Positions 42,801 through 52,011 are shown, counted from the first letter of the stretch. The stretch: 52,246 nt of DNA from Alphaproteobacteria bacterium (GCA_017444525.1 JAFSWL010000015.1:1-52246); one strand, 5' to 3'. Translations and numbers: made by a program. Notes: generated by a model from the letters alone, not told the origin.

Positions 42801-42922
42801 CTGAGATAATTTGTCTGCAGATGTTTTTTTGAGGCGAGGGTAAGTTAAGCAGTAGAGTTTTTACCAAATAATTAATCTACCGGTCCGTTTTCTTTGAGGC
42901 GTTGTTTAATTTCTCCCATCTT

Positions 42923-44287
42923 CTAGCGGAACGGATTTTCTAGGCTAAATTTGCGGATATAATAAATATAACCGCAGAAGACAAGAGAACCTGCAATCAG
43001 CCATGCCAACGGACCGGCGTACATAATACCTCGATAGCCGATGGTTGTAGCCAAAAAGACAGCACTGAATGCACGTACCAAAAGTTCAACTATACTTGAC
43101 ATCAGCGGTAATAGCGGTTTGCCCATTCCCTGAATGGTGTTGCGGAACACAAAAATCATCCCCAAAAAGAAGTAAAACATGGTACTGATAACAAGATATT
43201 GCCGCCCAACATCTAAAATCAGGGCAATATCATTACCGGAAACATTATTGCCGGTATCAATAAACATGGCAATCATATCGGAGCCAATTTTGCGGATGAG
43301 AAAAAATCCGGCAATACTGATGATTGCTGACATAATAAATGTATATCTGACACCGCGGCGAATCCTTGAAAGCAGGTGAGCTCCCCAATTTTGCGCCGTA
43401 AATGTTGCCATGGAAAGTCCGAGTGCCAAAAGCGGTTGGGTGGCGAATTGCTCAATGCGGAATGCGGCGGCAAAGGCGGCGATTATATCGGGACCAAACG
43501 AGTTACACACGCTCTGAATTATTATAATGCTGAATGAAAGTATTGAAAATTGCAAAGCCATCGGAAAAGCTATTCGCAAATGGTCCCGCATAACTTGGGA
43601 ATTATAATGCATAAATTTTTTATCGAGCCGCAACAACGGGAATTTATGCCACATGTATATAAAACATATAACAACCGAAAGAGTGTTCGATACCAATGTT
43701 CCCATAGCGGAGCCGGTTACACCCCAACCGCAATATTTGATAAAGATGAAATTAAGCAATATGTTTATAAGCGAGCAGAAAATCAAAAAATACAGCGGCG
43801 TTTTACTGTCTCCGAGTGCGCGGATGAAGCCGGAAAGCAGATTGAATAACACAATCATCACCGTGCTTAAACACATCACAAACATAAAATCGTAGGCATC
43901 GGCAAATAGTTCCGGAGGTATATTCATTATGTGCAACAGCGGTTTTAATGCGGCAATCAGTCCGCAAGTCATAATAACACTAAGCGTTAATGCTGCCAGT
44001 AGACAATGGTATACCGACATACGTACACCGTCTTCGTCTTTGGCGCCGAAGCGTTGGGCTGTAATTATGGTTAAGCCTCCGGTAAAGCCGAACGCAATCA
44101 TCAAAAATACCATATATATCGGAGCCGAAGCACCGATTGCAGCTAAAGCGTTGACGCTGATTAAATGGCCGACAATAATCATATCGGAGATTTGATAAAG
44201 TTGCAAAAAAAGGTTGCCGAGCAGTAGCGGCAAGGCAAACCAGATAATCAGTTTCAACGGGTGTCCGACGGTTAAATCATTTGTCAT
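42923..44287 (-). CDS. MATE family efflux transporter
   Basis: 454 residues, 12 membrane segments, two MatE halves: WFALPLLLGNLFLQLYQISDMIIVGHLISVNALAAIG at the start and the equivalent repeat after residue 230 (FPMALQFSILSFSIIIIQ). It resembles the NorM/DinF-like sodium- or proton-driven multidrug exporters; the substrate is unknown. It stands alone. 42801-42922 shows no gene. Confidence 0.92.
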   Translation of the reverse strand: MTNDLTVGHPLKLIIWFALPLLLGNLFLQLYQISDMIIVGHLISVNALAAIGASAPIYMVFLMIAFGFTGGLTIITAQRFGAKDEDGVRMSVYHCLLAALTLSVIMTCGLIAALKPLLHIMNIPPELFADAYDFMFVMCLSTVMIVLFNLLSGFIRALGDSKTPLYFLIFCSLINILLNFIFIKYCGWGVTGSAMGTLVSNTLSVVICFIYMWHKFPLLRLDKKFMHYNSQVMRDHLRIAFPMALQFSILSFSIIIIQSVCNSFGPDIIAAFAAAFRIEQFATQPLLALGLSMATFTAQNWGAHLLSRIRRGVRYTFIMSAIISIAGFFLIRKIGSDMIAMFIDTGNNVSGNDIALILDVGRQYLVISTMFYFFLGMIFVFRNTIQGMGKPLLPLMSSIVELLVRAFSAVFLATTIGYRGIMYAGPLAWLIAGSLVFCGYIYYIRKFSLENPFR

Positions 44288-44380
44288 ATTATTCCTTTGT
44301 TATAAACTGTTTGCATTTATAGTTTAATTGTCTCAAATGTCCAGCAAAAAATATTGATTTTTTGTTTTCTTTATACAAAC

Positions 44381-44404
44381 AAAAAAACGCCCGAAGGCGT
44401 TTTA
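44381..44404 (-). terminator. terminator closing the tRNA-Val tail array
   Basis: On the minus strand AAAACGCC-TTCG-GGCGTTTT with a T7 run: a UUCG-capped stem, among the most stable terminator loops. It also reads on the plus strand. Confidence 0.8.
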
Positions 44405-44410
44405 ATCTAT

Positions 44411-44585
44411 TGGTGGGCGCTGAGAGGCTGAACTTCGTTTCACTCCGTCCGCTCCTGCGCTCATCGCCTACGGCGACCGGCGTGCCCGCGCCCGCCTTTC
44501 GCTTGTAGTCGAACTCCCGTCTCGGGAGTTCAAACCTCTATCAAAGCAGATACTAAAAAAAGCACCTTGCGGTGCTTTTTGGTGT
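44411..44585 (-). repeat. 175-bp tRNA-Val tail repeat, distal copy
   Basis: Nearly identical to 44586-44760 (I see one difference, near 44497 versus 44672). Each unit ends on the minus strand in the last bases of tRNA-Val with CCA, has a GC-rich body, a perfect 9-bp hairpin GAACTCCCG/CGGGAGTTC, and begins with a GCAA-looped terminator (44555-44580). Confidence 0.9.
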
Positions 44586-44760
44586 TGGTGGGCGCTGAGA
44601 GGCTGAACTTCGTTTCACTCCGTCCGCTCCTGCGCTCATCGCCTACGGCGACCGGCGTGCCCGCGCCCGCCTTTCACTTGTAGTCGAACTCCCGTCTCGG
44701 GAGTTCAAACCTCTATCAAAGCAGATACTAAAAAAAGCACCTTGCGGTGCTTTTTGGTGT
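44586..44760 (-). repeat. 175-bp tRNA-Val tail repeat, proximal copy
   Basis: Directly follows the tRNA-Val 3' end; contains the terminator AAAAAGCACC-GCAA-GGTGCTTTTT (44730-44755). Shares the core CTTTCACTTGTAGTCGAAC with the units behind tRNA-Lys (CTTTCACTTGTGGTCGAAC). Confidence 0.9.
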
Positions 44761-44836
44761 TGGTGGGCGCTGAGAGGTTCGAACTCCCGACCCTCTCGGT
44801 GTAAACGAGATGCTCTTCCAGCTGAGCTAAGCGCCC
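44761..44836 (-). tRNA. tRNA-Val(UAC)
   Basis: Minus-strand cloverleaf of 76 nt with CCA: acceptor GGGCGCT/AGCGCCC, D arm AGCTCAGCTGGAAGAGC, anticodon loop TTTACAC with TAC, T loop TTCGAAC. Promoter listed next. Confidence 0.97.
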
Positions 44837-44854
44837 ATCTCATTGACGATAATG

Positions 44855-44883
44855 CTTATACACGCTAAAAATTTATAAATCAA
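44855..44883 (-). promoter_or_regulatory. tRNA-Val promoter
   Basis: Minus strand TTGATT (44878-44883), 17 bp, TATAAG (44855-44860) followed by GCATTATCG, almost the same as at tRNA-Lys. Confidence 0.8.
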
Positions 44884-45262
44884 GTATTTTTTTTATTTTT
44901 TTTTAAATTTATGTAAAAATGTATATTTTTGATCATATTAAACAGATTTATTGATTTTATACGTGTGAAAATTACGTTATGTTTGCTAAGAGCTGCTGCA
45001 TAAGATATACAAAACCGCAATCATTACTCAACCGGCGCAGTATACAATATTACCGTTATGCATTGCCGACCCGCAGGCGAACGCATCAGGGTATTTTCAA
45101 ATTAAAACAACAATTAGAAGATTCTCTGATTTCTGCTGACGCAAAAAAAGGATGGCTTTAATTTGATGTACTACACTATAAAAAGCTATAATTTTGGTGC
45201 TTTTCAACAAAATTATTTAATACAGCCACACATTACAATAAGCTAAGATGCTATGTGAAATA
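44884..45262. other. AT-rich intergenic stretch
   Basis: No convincing gene. A 60-codon frame at 44979-45161 (plus) has no ribosome binding site and no similarity I recognise; its basic, polar end could be a gene remnant. Confidence 0.4.
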
Positions 45263-45300
45263 AAAATAAAGCCTCGTTTATAACAACAAGGCTTTATTTT
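45263..45300. terminator. terminator of the aquaporin gene
   Basis: Perfect 12-bp stem AAAATAAAGCCT/AGGCTTTATTTT (45263-45274 with 45289-45300), with A:T ends giving a T run on the minus strand. Confidence 0.85.
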
Positions 45301-45314
45301 AGGAATAATTAGAA

Positions 45315-46121
45315 TTATTTTTGCGATGATTTGCCGGCAGACTTGCGTGTTGTATGGTGTGCCGGAGAATGTTTGCGTGCTGCAGGTTTTTCTACTGCCG
45401 CAATTTCTTTAACAACAACTTTTTCTTCTAATTTGCAAGCATCGCCACAGCAACCGCAGCAGCAACAACGTGAGCAGATACCGGCAAAAATACCGGCAAC
45501 GGACGGAACTGCTAAGAATAGCCATAATTGATTCATTGCCTGACCTCCGACAAATATTGCCGGACCGAAGCTACGTGCCGGATTAACCGATACGCCGTCA
45601 ATCAGTAAACCTAAAATATGTAAAACAACCAAGGTCAAGCCGATTACAACACCGGCAATTTTCAATTCTTGAGCTGTTGTTTTTAAAATTACTTTTATAA
45701 AAATAAACGTTGCAATAAATTCAAATACAGCAGCAGTAACAAGGCTGTATCCTCCGCCGTAATTCAATCCCCAGCCGTTTTGACCTAAACCGGAAACTGC
45801 TATATCATAGCCGCTCAATTTGCCTTTGATCATATAATACAATACGGCTGCGCCCAATGTGGCACCGATAAATTGGAAAATGATGTAACCGATGGCATCT
45901 TTAAGACCCATACGACCGGCAGCCAGTACACCGAGAGTTACTGCCGGATTAACGTGCGCTCCGGAAACCGGACCAATGGCATAAACCATAGCCATCAAAG
46001 CCAAACCGAAAGCTAAGGCAATACCGATAGGGCCGACATACGGGGCAGAAAATACAACTGTGCCGCAACCAACAAATACCAGAACGAATGTTCCGAATAA
46101 TTCTGCAATATATTTTTTCAT
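45315..46121 (-). CDS. aquaporin (MIP family) with Cys-rich tail
   Basis: 268 residues from ATG 46121 (AGGAG 8 nt upstream). Six membrane helices and both half-helix motifs, NPA at 58-60 (AHVNPAVT) and 180-182 (VNPARS), as in AqpZ-type water channels. Unusual: after the last helix come eight cysteines in 14 residues (216-229, CSRCCCCGCCGDAC) and a basic His/Lys/Ala-rich tail of ~40 residues. This tail is not part of the family and could bind metal. Confidence 0.92.
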   Translation of the reverse strand: MKKYIAELFGTFVLVFVGCGTVVFSAPYVGPIGIALAFGLALMAMVYAIGPVSGAHVNPAVTLGVLAAGRMGLKDAIGYIIFQFIGATLGAAVLYYMIKGKLSGYDIAVSGLGQNGWGLNYGGGYSLVTAAVFEFIATFIFIKVILKTTAQELKIAGVVIGLTLVVLHILGLLIDGVSVNPARSFGPAIFVGGQAMNQLWLFLAVPSVAGIFAGICSRCCCCGCCGDACKLEEKVVVKEIAAVEKPAARKHSPAHHTTRKSAGKSSQK

Positions 46122-46202
46122 AAATAAGTCTCCTAAAGTTTGTATATACAACAGTAGGTTATAAAACATTTTGTTTATTAAATAGTTAACGGCTGATTTT
46201 TT

Positions 46203-47408
46203 TTATTTGAGCGTTGTTGCCAAGGCATCAGCCAGATTATCCAGAGCGGAAAACTGCTCGGTTTTGAGTGCCGATTTCAGAGATAACGTCGGTTCAATTT
46301 GCGTGCAATTTTTCCATTTGGCGATTTCATCAGCCATTTGTTTGCCGGCAAGCGGTGCCCACGTGCCGTTATCAATCAGCGCAACCGTGCGGTTTTGCAA
46401 ATTATGTGCAGTCAGTTCGCGCAACAAATTATCCATATTTACAAAAATACCGGCATTGTAGGTCGGCGCGGCAAACACCAGAGTCGAAGCACGAAAGGCC
46501 TCGCTGATGATGTATGACGAATGAGTGACTGAAACATCATAAATGCGAATGTTTCTTATGCCTTTTTCCGCCAGTTTGGTCGCCAAAATTTCCGCCGCAT
46601 TGGCGGTGTTGCCGTAAATCGAGCCGTAAGCGATGACAACAGCTTTTTCTTCCGGTTCATAAGCTGCCCATTTGGCATATTTATCAATAAAGAATCCTAA
46701 ATTTTCGCGCCAGATAAAGCCGTGGAGCGGGCAAATCATTTGAATATCGAGTGTTGATGCTTTCTTTAATACATTCTGCACTTGCGGGCCGTATTTGCCG
46801 ACAATGTTGGTATAGTAGCGGCGTGCTTCATATAAATATTCACGTTCAAAATTAACTTCATCGGCGAAGATGTTGCCGTTTAAAGCACCGAAGGTACCGA
46901 AAGCATCGGCTGAAAACAAAATTTTAGCGGTTGTATCATAAGTCATCATCACTTCCGGCCAATGCACCATCGGGGCAGAGATAAATTGCAAATTATGTTT
47001 ACCGGTGGTGAGCGAATCGCCTTCTTTTATCAGCAAATATTTCTCCGCCGGCAGATTCATTTCAAAGAATTGTTCAATCATTTTTTTGGTTTGCGCATTG
47101 CAAACAACGGTTGTCTCCGGATGAAGACGCAGCAACGAATCCAGTTCGGCACAATGGTCCGGCTCCATGTGGTGCACCACAACATAATCAAGTGCGCGGC
47201 CGGCAAGCGCATATTGCAGATTTTCAAAAAACTGATGACTTATTGCCGAATCGACCGTATCAAACAATACGGTTTTTTCATCAAGCAATAAGTATGAATT
47301 GTAGGAAATTCCGTTGGGAATCGGATAAACGTTTTCAAACAAAGCCAGACGGCGGTCGCTGGCACCGAGCCAGATTAAATCTGCGGTTATGTGTTGCGTA
47401 TTGTGCAT
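46203..47408 (-). CDS. flavodiiron protein (O2/NO reductase)
   Basis: 401 residues, the usual length, from ATG 47408 (GGAG upstream). The diiron ligands are complete: His80-x-Glu82-x-Asp84 (HHMEPDH), MVHWPE, SADAFG and CPLHGFIW. The C-terminal flavodoxin domain begins VVIAYGSIYGNTANAAEIL. It reduces O2 or NO to protect anaerobic metabolism; no rubredoxin partner is adjacent. Confidence 0.94.
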   Translation of the reverse strand: MHNTQHITADLIWLGASDRRLALFENVYPIPNGISYNSYLLLDEKTVLFDTVDSAISHQFFENLQYALAGRALDYVVVHHMEPDHCAELDSLLRLHPETTVVCNAQTKKMIEQFFEMNLPAEKYLLIKEGDSLTTGKHNLQFISAPMVHWPEVMMTYDTTAKILFSADAFGTFGALNGNIFADEVNFEREYLYEARRYYTNIVGKYGPQVQNVLKKASTLDIQMICPLHGFIWRENLGFFIDKYAKWAAYEPEEKAVVIAYGSIYGNTANAAEILATKLAEKGIRNIRIYDVSVTHSSYIISEAFRASTLVFAAPTYNAGIFVNMDNLLRELTAHNLQNRTVALIDNGTWAPLAGKQMADEIAKWKNCTQIEPTLSLKSALKTEQFSALDNLADALATTLK

Positions 47409-47471
47409 TTTATTTCTCCTTTTTGCGTATAATATAATTGCTGACGGAGAAAATGTAAAATGTTTTTTGGA

Positions 47472-47514
47472 ACAAAAAAATAAAACCGCCCCGATTAAGG
47501 AGACGGTTTTAATT
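47472..47514 (-). terminator. terminator between holin region and flavodiiron gene
   Basis: AAAACCG/CGGTTTT stem (47482-47488 with 47504-47510) with a T7 on the minus strand. Its loop side resembles the hairpin at 47887-47921 (CCGCCCCGA...GG...ACGG). Confidence 0.75.
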
Positions 47515-47518
47515 TTTC

Positions 47519-47845
47519 TTACTTTTTTTGACACCAGCGGATTATGCTGACTGCGCTTCTCAAGAGTACGAATGTGAAAAACCACATCAGACACAAAGCA
47601 CAGAGGCACACGATAAGCGAGATTATCGAGTTATCGTCTGCCGTAAGGCATGCCAGCAGGCAGGACATAATACCGATGATGAACAAGTAGCGATTAACCA
47701 CCTGATAGACATAACCGTTGTAGGTCAGAGGCGGCATCTCTATAGCATCCTTAAAGTTAGAGTCTATAGCGGCCAGACATCCCATTATGCAACCGATAAT
47801 CAAGATAACCTGCTCAATCCAGGTAAATGACGCAATAATACCCAT
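47519..47845 (-). CDS. small membrane protein, unknown
   Basis: 108 residues from ATG 47845, about three hydrophobic helices (EQVILIIGCIMGCLAA, LFIIGIMSCLLACL, SLIVCLCALCLMWFFTFVLL). No ribosome binding site is seen; the region before it is almost pure A/T. It follows the holin gene and may be part of the same lysis or phage-derived cassette. Confidence 0.6.
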   Translation of the reverse strand: MGIIASFTWIEQVILIIGCIMGCLAAIDSNFKDAIEMPPLTYNGYVYQVVNRYLFIIGIMSCLLACLTADDNSIISLIVCLCALCLMWFFTFVLLRSAVSIIRWCQKK

Positions 47846-47886
47846 AATTTTTTTGTTTTTTTGTTGTTTGTATTGTTTTTTTGTAA

Positions 47887-47921
47887 TCAAGTTCCGCCCC
47901 GACTAGGGAAACGGAACTTGA
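47887..47921. terminator. hairpin between holin and small membrane gene
   Basis: Perfect 10-bp stem TCAAGTTCCG/CGGAACTTGA. The T run on the minus strand begins only after ATTAC, so termination is moderate. Confidence 0.5.
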
Positions 47922-47926
47922 GTAAT

Positions 47927-48451
47927 TCAGGTTTCTTCCGGCTCCTGATGAGCGTTCATCTTGGCGCGACGCTCGCTTTGCTGTTTAGACTGCGAGTAGA
48001 CGCCGATTTCACGCGCACCGGAAATGGTCAGAAAGATACCGATAGAGGACTGGAGAAAACTCCAATCAACCGGCCTAAAGTTGTGGAAAAACGGTAACAC
48101 CAGCATATTGACGGCGAAACCGATTACCAGACACCAGCCGATTGCGGGCACCCAGAGTCTTTCTTTGAGAATCTCCTCGGCCGTGGCCTTGTCGGAGTCA
48201 GACAGCGGACCTAAATTCTCAAGATACTTGAACTTTGCCAACACTACCTGACGGGCAGAACCCAATCCGGCCACGATGCTGGCAGCAAGAATCAACTGGC
48301 TGTTGTCAATCGGTTCGCAGATTTCTACAAACGGCGCAATTGCGCAGTTGATGAAAAATCCGAGCCCGATGACGATACCAAGGCCAATCACCCAGATATG
48401 TGATGTCTTGATTCTGACATCGCTCCTGAGGAAATTAAAAAATTTTTTCAT
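47927..48451 (-). CDS. GTA-type 3-TM holin-like protein
   Basis: 174 residues from ATG 48451. The stretch ERLWVPAIGWCLVIGFAVNMLVLPFF followed by a second helix and GAREIGVYSQSK matches the 3-TM holin family (PF11351-like) of gene transfer agents and phages. No other phage gene adjoins. It has no ribosome binding site and follows a (TA) run at 48448-48461, unlike core genes here, which suggests transfer. Confidence 0.65.
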   Translation of the reverse strand: MKKFFNFLRSDVRIKTSHIWVIGLGIVIGLGFFINCAIAPFVEICEPIDNSQLILAASIVAGLGSARQVVLAKFKYLENLGPLSDSDKATAEEILKERLWVPAIGWCLVIGFAVNMLVLPFFHNFRPVDWSFLQSSIGIFLTISGAREIGVYSQSKQQSERRAKMNAHQEPEET

Positions 48452-48578
48452 ATATATATAAATGATTGATGATTTGAAGCTTATGTTAGAGTGTTTTGGT
48501 GATTTTGTCAAGATATTTTTTCTTTTGTATGGACTTTATGGTAAAGTTATGGTATACGTTGTATTAAGGGAGAAAAAT

Positions 48579-49925
48579 ATGATTGAAGAAGATTTTATCA
48601 TGCAAGGACCGTTGTATATGACGCAAAAAGCGTGGATACATCCGGAAAATGACGGATTCCGCTCAAAGCCGGATAATGTTTTGTGGACTTCGCCGGCTAA
48701 TCCCGAAACCGGAGAATCCGCATGGATGGAATGGTGTCGGAACGAGGGCTATCATGTGGGCTTTTACGGAGAACAGCGTTGGCATATTGTACCTAAAGAA
48801 GATTGCAGAATCCTCAAATTAACGAGGGGATCCAAAGAAATGCGGCAGTATGCCGTTGAAAATATCTATGGCCGACGCCGACTTGATTTTGAAGCCATTG
48901 CCAAAGATTATGATGCATTGTATATTCCGGAAGATACTATGTTTCGGTATAATCACGAGTTATTAGACGGTTGGGATGTTGCTACTTGTATTTTTTTAGC
49001 TCCCAAATATACGGTAATGAATGATGAAACCTATGCATTGTATAAAGCCGGCAAAATCAATCCGTCAGAAAAAAGTTATTCGGTTAATTATGATCCCGAA
49101 GTTAATATAGATAGTCAAATGTATGCTCTTCCGCCGTTGAAATTTAAGCAACCGGTTGATTTTTCCGTAGACAATGCCATAACCGAATTGCAAAAGATGG
49201 CAGATGACTGTTCAAAACGTTCTTCTGCGGCAAAGGAAAGAGCTCAAGCATATTGCGATATGGCTCAAACACTAAGCTCGGGTTTGGTGCAAAACAGAGG
49301 GTTTGAAAAGGCCTTGGAGAAATGTGATACATATTGGAATAATCCTTTGAGTGAATATCCGGAAATTTTGGAAGTTTTACTCAAACACGGAATGAATCCC
49401 GACAGCAGAATTAAAAGTTATATGGGAAAAAATTTTCATATAACAAACTATACAGATAATCCCGACAGTGTTAAGCTTTTGCTGCAATACGGCGCGAACC
49501 CGGATGCCGCTTTGGATAATGCATTAAAATTCGGTAATCCGCAAATGTTAAAATTAAGTTTGGCAGCCGGTGCCAATCCGAGTTTGGCGAATGAAAAAGG
49601 GGTTGTACCTCTGATGCGGGTATGGGAACCGGAACAGGTCGGAATATTGCTGGCGGCAGGGGCAAATCCTTTGGCGGTTGATAAGAAAGGCAAATCGGTA
49701 AAAAAATATTTTGAAGAAATAAATATATATAACTTCAGAATAATTAACTGTAAAATGCTTGATTTGGCAGCACAAAAACTATATATTCACAGCAAGGTAA
49801 AGGATTTACGCAAAACTCTTGATGTGCGTGACGATAAAAACGTTGCCGTGCAGAAAAAACTGCAGCCGCAGCAGAGAAAAGTTTTGCGGTGGGAAGAAAA
49901 AAGGCAGTCCGAAAAGAGTATATAG
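48579..49925 (+). CDS. ankyrin-repeat protein with unknown N-terminal domain
   Basis: 448 residues from ATG 48579 (AAGGGAG upstream). Residues ~1-190 form an unknown domain (KAWIHPENDGFRSKPDNVLWTS, AWMEWCRNEGYHVG, WHIVPKEDC). Residues ~270-400 are ankyrin repeats (EILEVLLKHGMNPD, DSVKLLLQYGANPDAALDNAL, MLKLSLAAGANPSLANEKGVVPLM, VGILLAAGANPLAVDKKGKS). A basic tail ends it. No signal peptide, so cytoplasmic or a secreted effector; not decidable. Confidence 0.8.
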   Translation: MIEEDFIMQGPLYMTQKAWIHPENDGFRSKPDNVLWTSPANPETGESAWMEWCRNEGYHVGFYGEQRWHIVPKEDCRILKLTRGSKEMRQYAVENIYGRRRLDFEAIAKDYDALYIPEDTMFRYNHELLDGWDVATCIFLAPKYTVMNDETYALYKAGKINPSEKSYSVNYDPEVNIDSQMYALPPLKFKQPVDFSVDNAITELQKMADDCSKRSSAAKERAQAYCDMAQTLSSGLVQNRGFEKALEKCDTYWNNPLSEYPEILEVLLKHGMNPDSRIKSYMGKNFHITNYTDNPDSVKLLLQYGANPDAALDNALKFGNPQMLKLSLAAGANPSLANEKGVVPLMRVWEPEQVGILLAAGANPLAVDKKGKSVKKYFEEINIYNFRIINCKMLDLAAQKLYIHSKVKDLRKTLDVRDDKNVAVQKKLQPQQRKVLRWEEKRQSEKSI

Positions 49926-49931
49926 ATAATA

Positions 49932-50474
49932 ATGGTCAGTTTATGGAAATTGTATGCGCTGTTTTTTAAAATGGGGCTGTTTACCTTTGGCGGCGGCTAT
50001 GCCATGTTGCCGATTTTGCAAAAAGAGGCGGTGGAAAAACAAAAATGGGTGAGCGAGGAGGAATTGCTCAATTATTATTCCATCGGACAATGCACACCGG
50101 GGATTATTGCGGTTAATGCCGCCTCGTTCATCGGCTATAAACTACGCAAAATCAGCGGACTTATCAGCGCTACGCTCGGAGTGATTTCGCCGTCGCTTAT
50201 CATTATTATTTTGGTGGCGGCGCTCTTAAGACAATATATGGATAATCAATATGTGCAATGGGCGTTCGGCGGCATCAGAATTTGCGTAATCGCTTTGATA
50301 ATTGATACCGTATGGGATATGTGGAAAAAGGGCATCAAAGATGTGCGCGGCTATATTGTTTTTGCCGCGGCGGCGCTGTTGATGTGGTTGTTTAATCTCT
50401 CGGCGATATTGATCGTGATTTTGGCGGCGGGCGCAGCCCTTGTTCCGAATTTTGAGAGGAAAGCACCAAAATGA
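49932..50474 (+). CDS. chromate transporter half, N-type
   Basis: 180 residues, one CHR domain: FFKMGLFTFGGGYAMLPILQKEAV, YYSIGQCTPGIIAVNAASFIGYKL, GLISATLGVISPS. ChrA proteins exist as one long chain or as two short ones; here the second half follows with a 4-nt overlap. They export chromate or act on other anions. Confidence 0.9.
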   Translation: MVSLWKLYALFFKMGLFTFGGGYAMLPILQKEAVEKQKWVSEEELLNYYSIGQCTPGIIAVNAASFIGYKLRKISGLISATLGVISPSLIIIILVAALLRQYMDNQYVQWAFGGIRICVIALIIDTVWDMWKKGIKDVRGYIVFAAAALLMWLFNLSAILIVILAAGAALVPNFERKAPK

Positions 50475-50989
50475 TTTATGCTCTTTTGTGTTGGGAATTT
50501 TTCAAAATCGGGCTGTTTGCCGTGGGCGGTGGTTTGGTGACGGTGCCGTTTTTGTTTGATTTGGCCGAAACGTACGGTTGGTTTTCTTCCGGAGAATTGG
50601 CGGATATGATTGCGGTAGCCCAATCAACTCCGGGGCCGGTCGGTATCAATATGGCAACTTATGCCGGATTTAAGACTGCAGGTGTCGGCGGGGCAATAGC
50701 GGCAACATTGAGTGAGGTTCTGCCGTCAATGGCGGTTATTTATATGGTGGCGCAGGCTTTGCACAAATGGCAGAACAATGTTTATGTCGATAAAATACTG
50801 GCGGGAATTCGTCCGGCGGTTTTAGCCTTGATTTTATTTGCCGGATGGAGTATAGCTAAAGAAACGATTACCGATTACACTGCGTTGGCGGTGATGTTCG
50901 GGTTGCTTGCGGCAATGCGAATTTTTAAGCAAAGCCCGATATTTTATATTGCAGCATCGGCGGTTATCGGTTTAATTTTGCATATTTGA
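50471..50989 (+). CDS. chromate transporter half, C-type
   Basis: 172 residues, second CHR domain: FFKIGLFAVGGGLVTVPFLFDLA, IAVAQSTPGPVGINMATYAGFKTAG, IAATLSEVLPS. It forms a heterodimer with the preceding gene's product in short-chain CHR pairs. Confidence 0.9.
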   Translation: MIYALLCWEFFKIGLFAVGGGLVTVPFLFDLAETYGWFSSGELADMIAVAQSTPGPVGINMATYAGFKTAGVGGAIAATLSEVLPSMAVIYMVAQALHKWQNNVYVDKILAGIRPAVLALILFAGWSIAKETITDYTALAVMFGLLAAMRIFKQSPIFYIAASAVIGLILHI

Positions 50990-51000
50990 CGGAGGATATT

Positions 51001-52011
51001 ATGGCAGAGACGGTTTATGATGTAGTTGGTATAGGTAATGCAATTGTTGATGTGCTGGCAAAAGTCGGAGATACTTTTTTGACCGAGCGTGGATTGGATA
51101 AAAGCTCAATGACATTGGTCGAGGCAATGGAAGCCGGCAAAATTTATGCCGACGTGATTCCGGAATTACAGGTCTCCGGCGGAGCGGCAGCCAATACCGT
51201 TTCCGGTATGGCATCGCTCGGTGCCGATTGTGCGTATATCGGTAAAGTGCACGATGACGAGCTGGGGCAACTGTTTCAGCGTAATATTGCTATGGCCGGT
51301 ATTGACTTCTTTACTCCGCCGCTTACCGAAGGACCGGCTACCGGACGCAGTGTGGTGTTGGTGACTCCCGATGCCGAGCGTTCGATGTTTACTTATTTGG
51401 GGGCAGCGCGTAAACTGACCGAAGCTGATATAGATGAAAAAGTTATCAGTGAAGCCAAATTTTTGTTTTTGGAGGGTTATTTATGGGATGAACCTTGTGA
51501 ACAAAAAGCTATGCTGAAAGCTTGTGAGTTGGCACATAAGCATGGGCGAGAGGTGGTTTTTAGTGTTTCGGCAAAATCGTGCGTGAGAAGGCATCGGCAC
51601 GGAATGCTCAAAATGATTGCTGATTATGTTGATATTTTGTTTGCAAATGAAGAAGAGTTGAAATTGCTGTTTGAAACTGACGATTTTTATGCGGCGCTTG
51701 ATGCTATTAAACCATTGGTGCATATTGCCGCCATTACGCGTGACAGTCGCGGTTCAGTAGTGGTGCATGGTCGTGAAAAAATCTTTGTTGAGGCAGAAAA
51801 AATAGAAAATGTGGTAGATTCTACAGGTGCCGGTGATTTATATGCCGCCGGTTTTCTTTACGGCTTATCCAACGGACGCAGCTTAGGCACGTGTGCCACC
51901 ATCGGCGGTATTACCGCAGCGGAAGTAATTACGCATTACGGAGCGCGGCCGGAAGTATCTCTGCGCGGTTTGGTACGGCATCGATTGATAGAATATGGAA
52001 AGAGACCATAA
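51001..52011 (+). CDS. PfkB-family carbohydrate/adenosine kinase
   Basis: 336 residues from ATG 51001 (GGAGG 7 nt upstream). VVGIGNAIVDVLAKVGD and SGGAAANTVSGMASLG form the substrate end; DSTGAGDLYAAGFLYGL is the PfkB ATP/anion-hole signature with catalytic Asp. The order of motifs equals the alphaproteobacterial adenosine kinase-like group. The usual D-x-F-C-V-x-R-H reads SAKSCVRRH here, so substrate identity is uncertain. Confidence 0.9.
   Translation: MAETVYDVVGIGNAIVDVLAKVGDTFLTERGLDKSSMTLVEAMEAGKIYADVIPELQVSGGAAANTVSGMASLGADCAYIGKVHDDELGQLFQRNIAMAGIDFFTPPLTEGPATGRSVVLVTPDAERSMFTYLGAARKLTEADIDEKVISEAKFLFLEGYLWDEPCEQKAMLKACELAHKHGREVVFSVSAKSCVRRHRHGMLKMIADYVDILFANEEELKLLFETDDFYAALDAIKPLVHIAAITRDSRGSVVVHGREKIFVEAEKIENVVDSTGAGDLYAAGFLYGLSNGRSLGTCATIGGITAAEVITHYGARPEVSLRGLVRHRLIEYGKRP

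Noticed and set aside
44979..45161. 60-residue basic protein
   Set aside because: No start signal and no recognisable motif.
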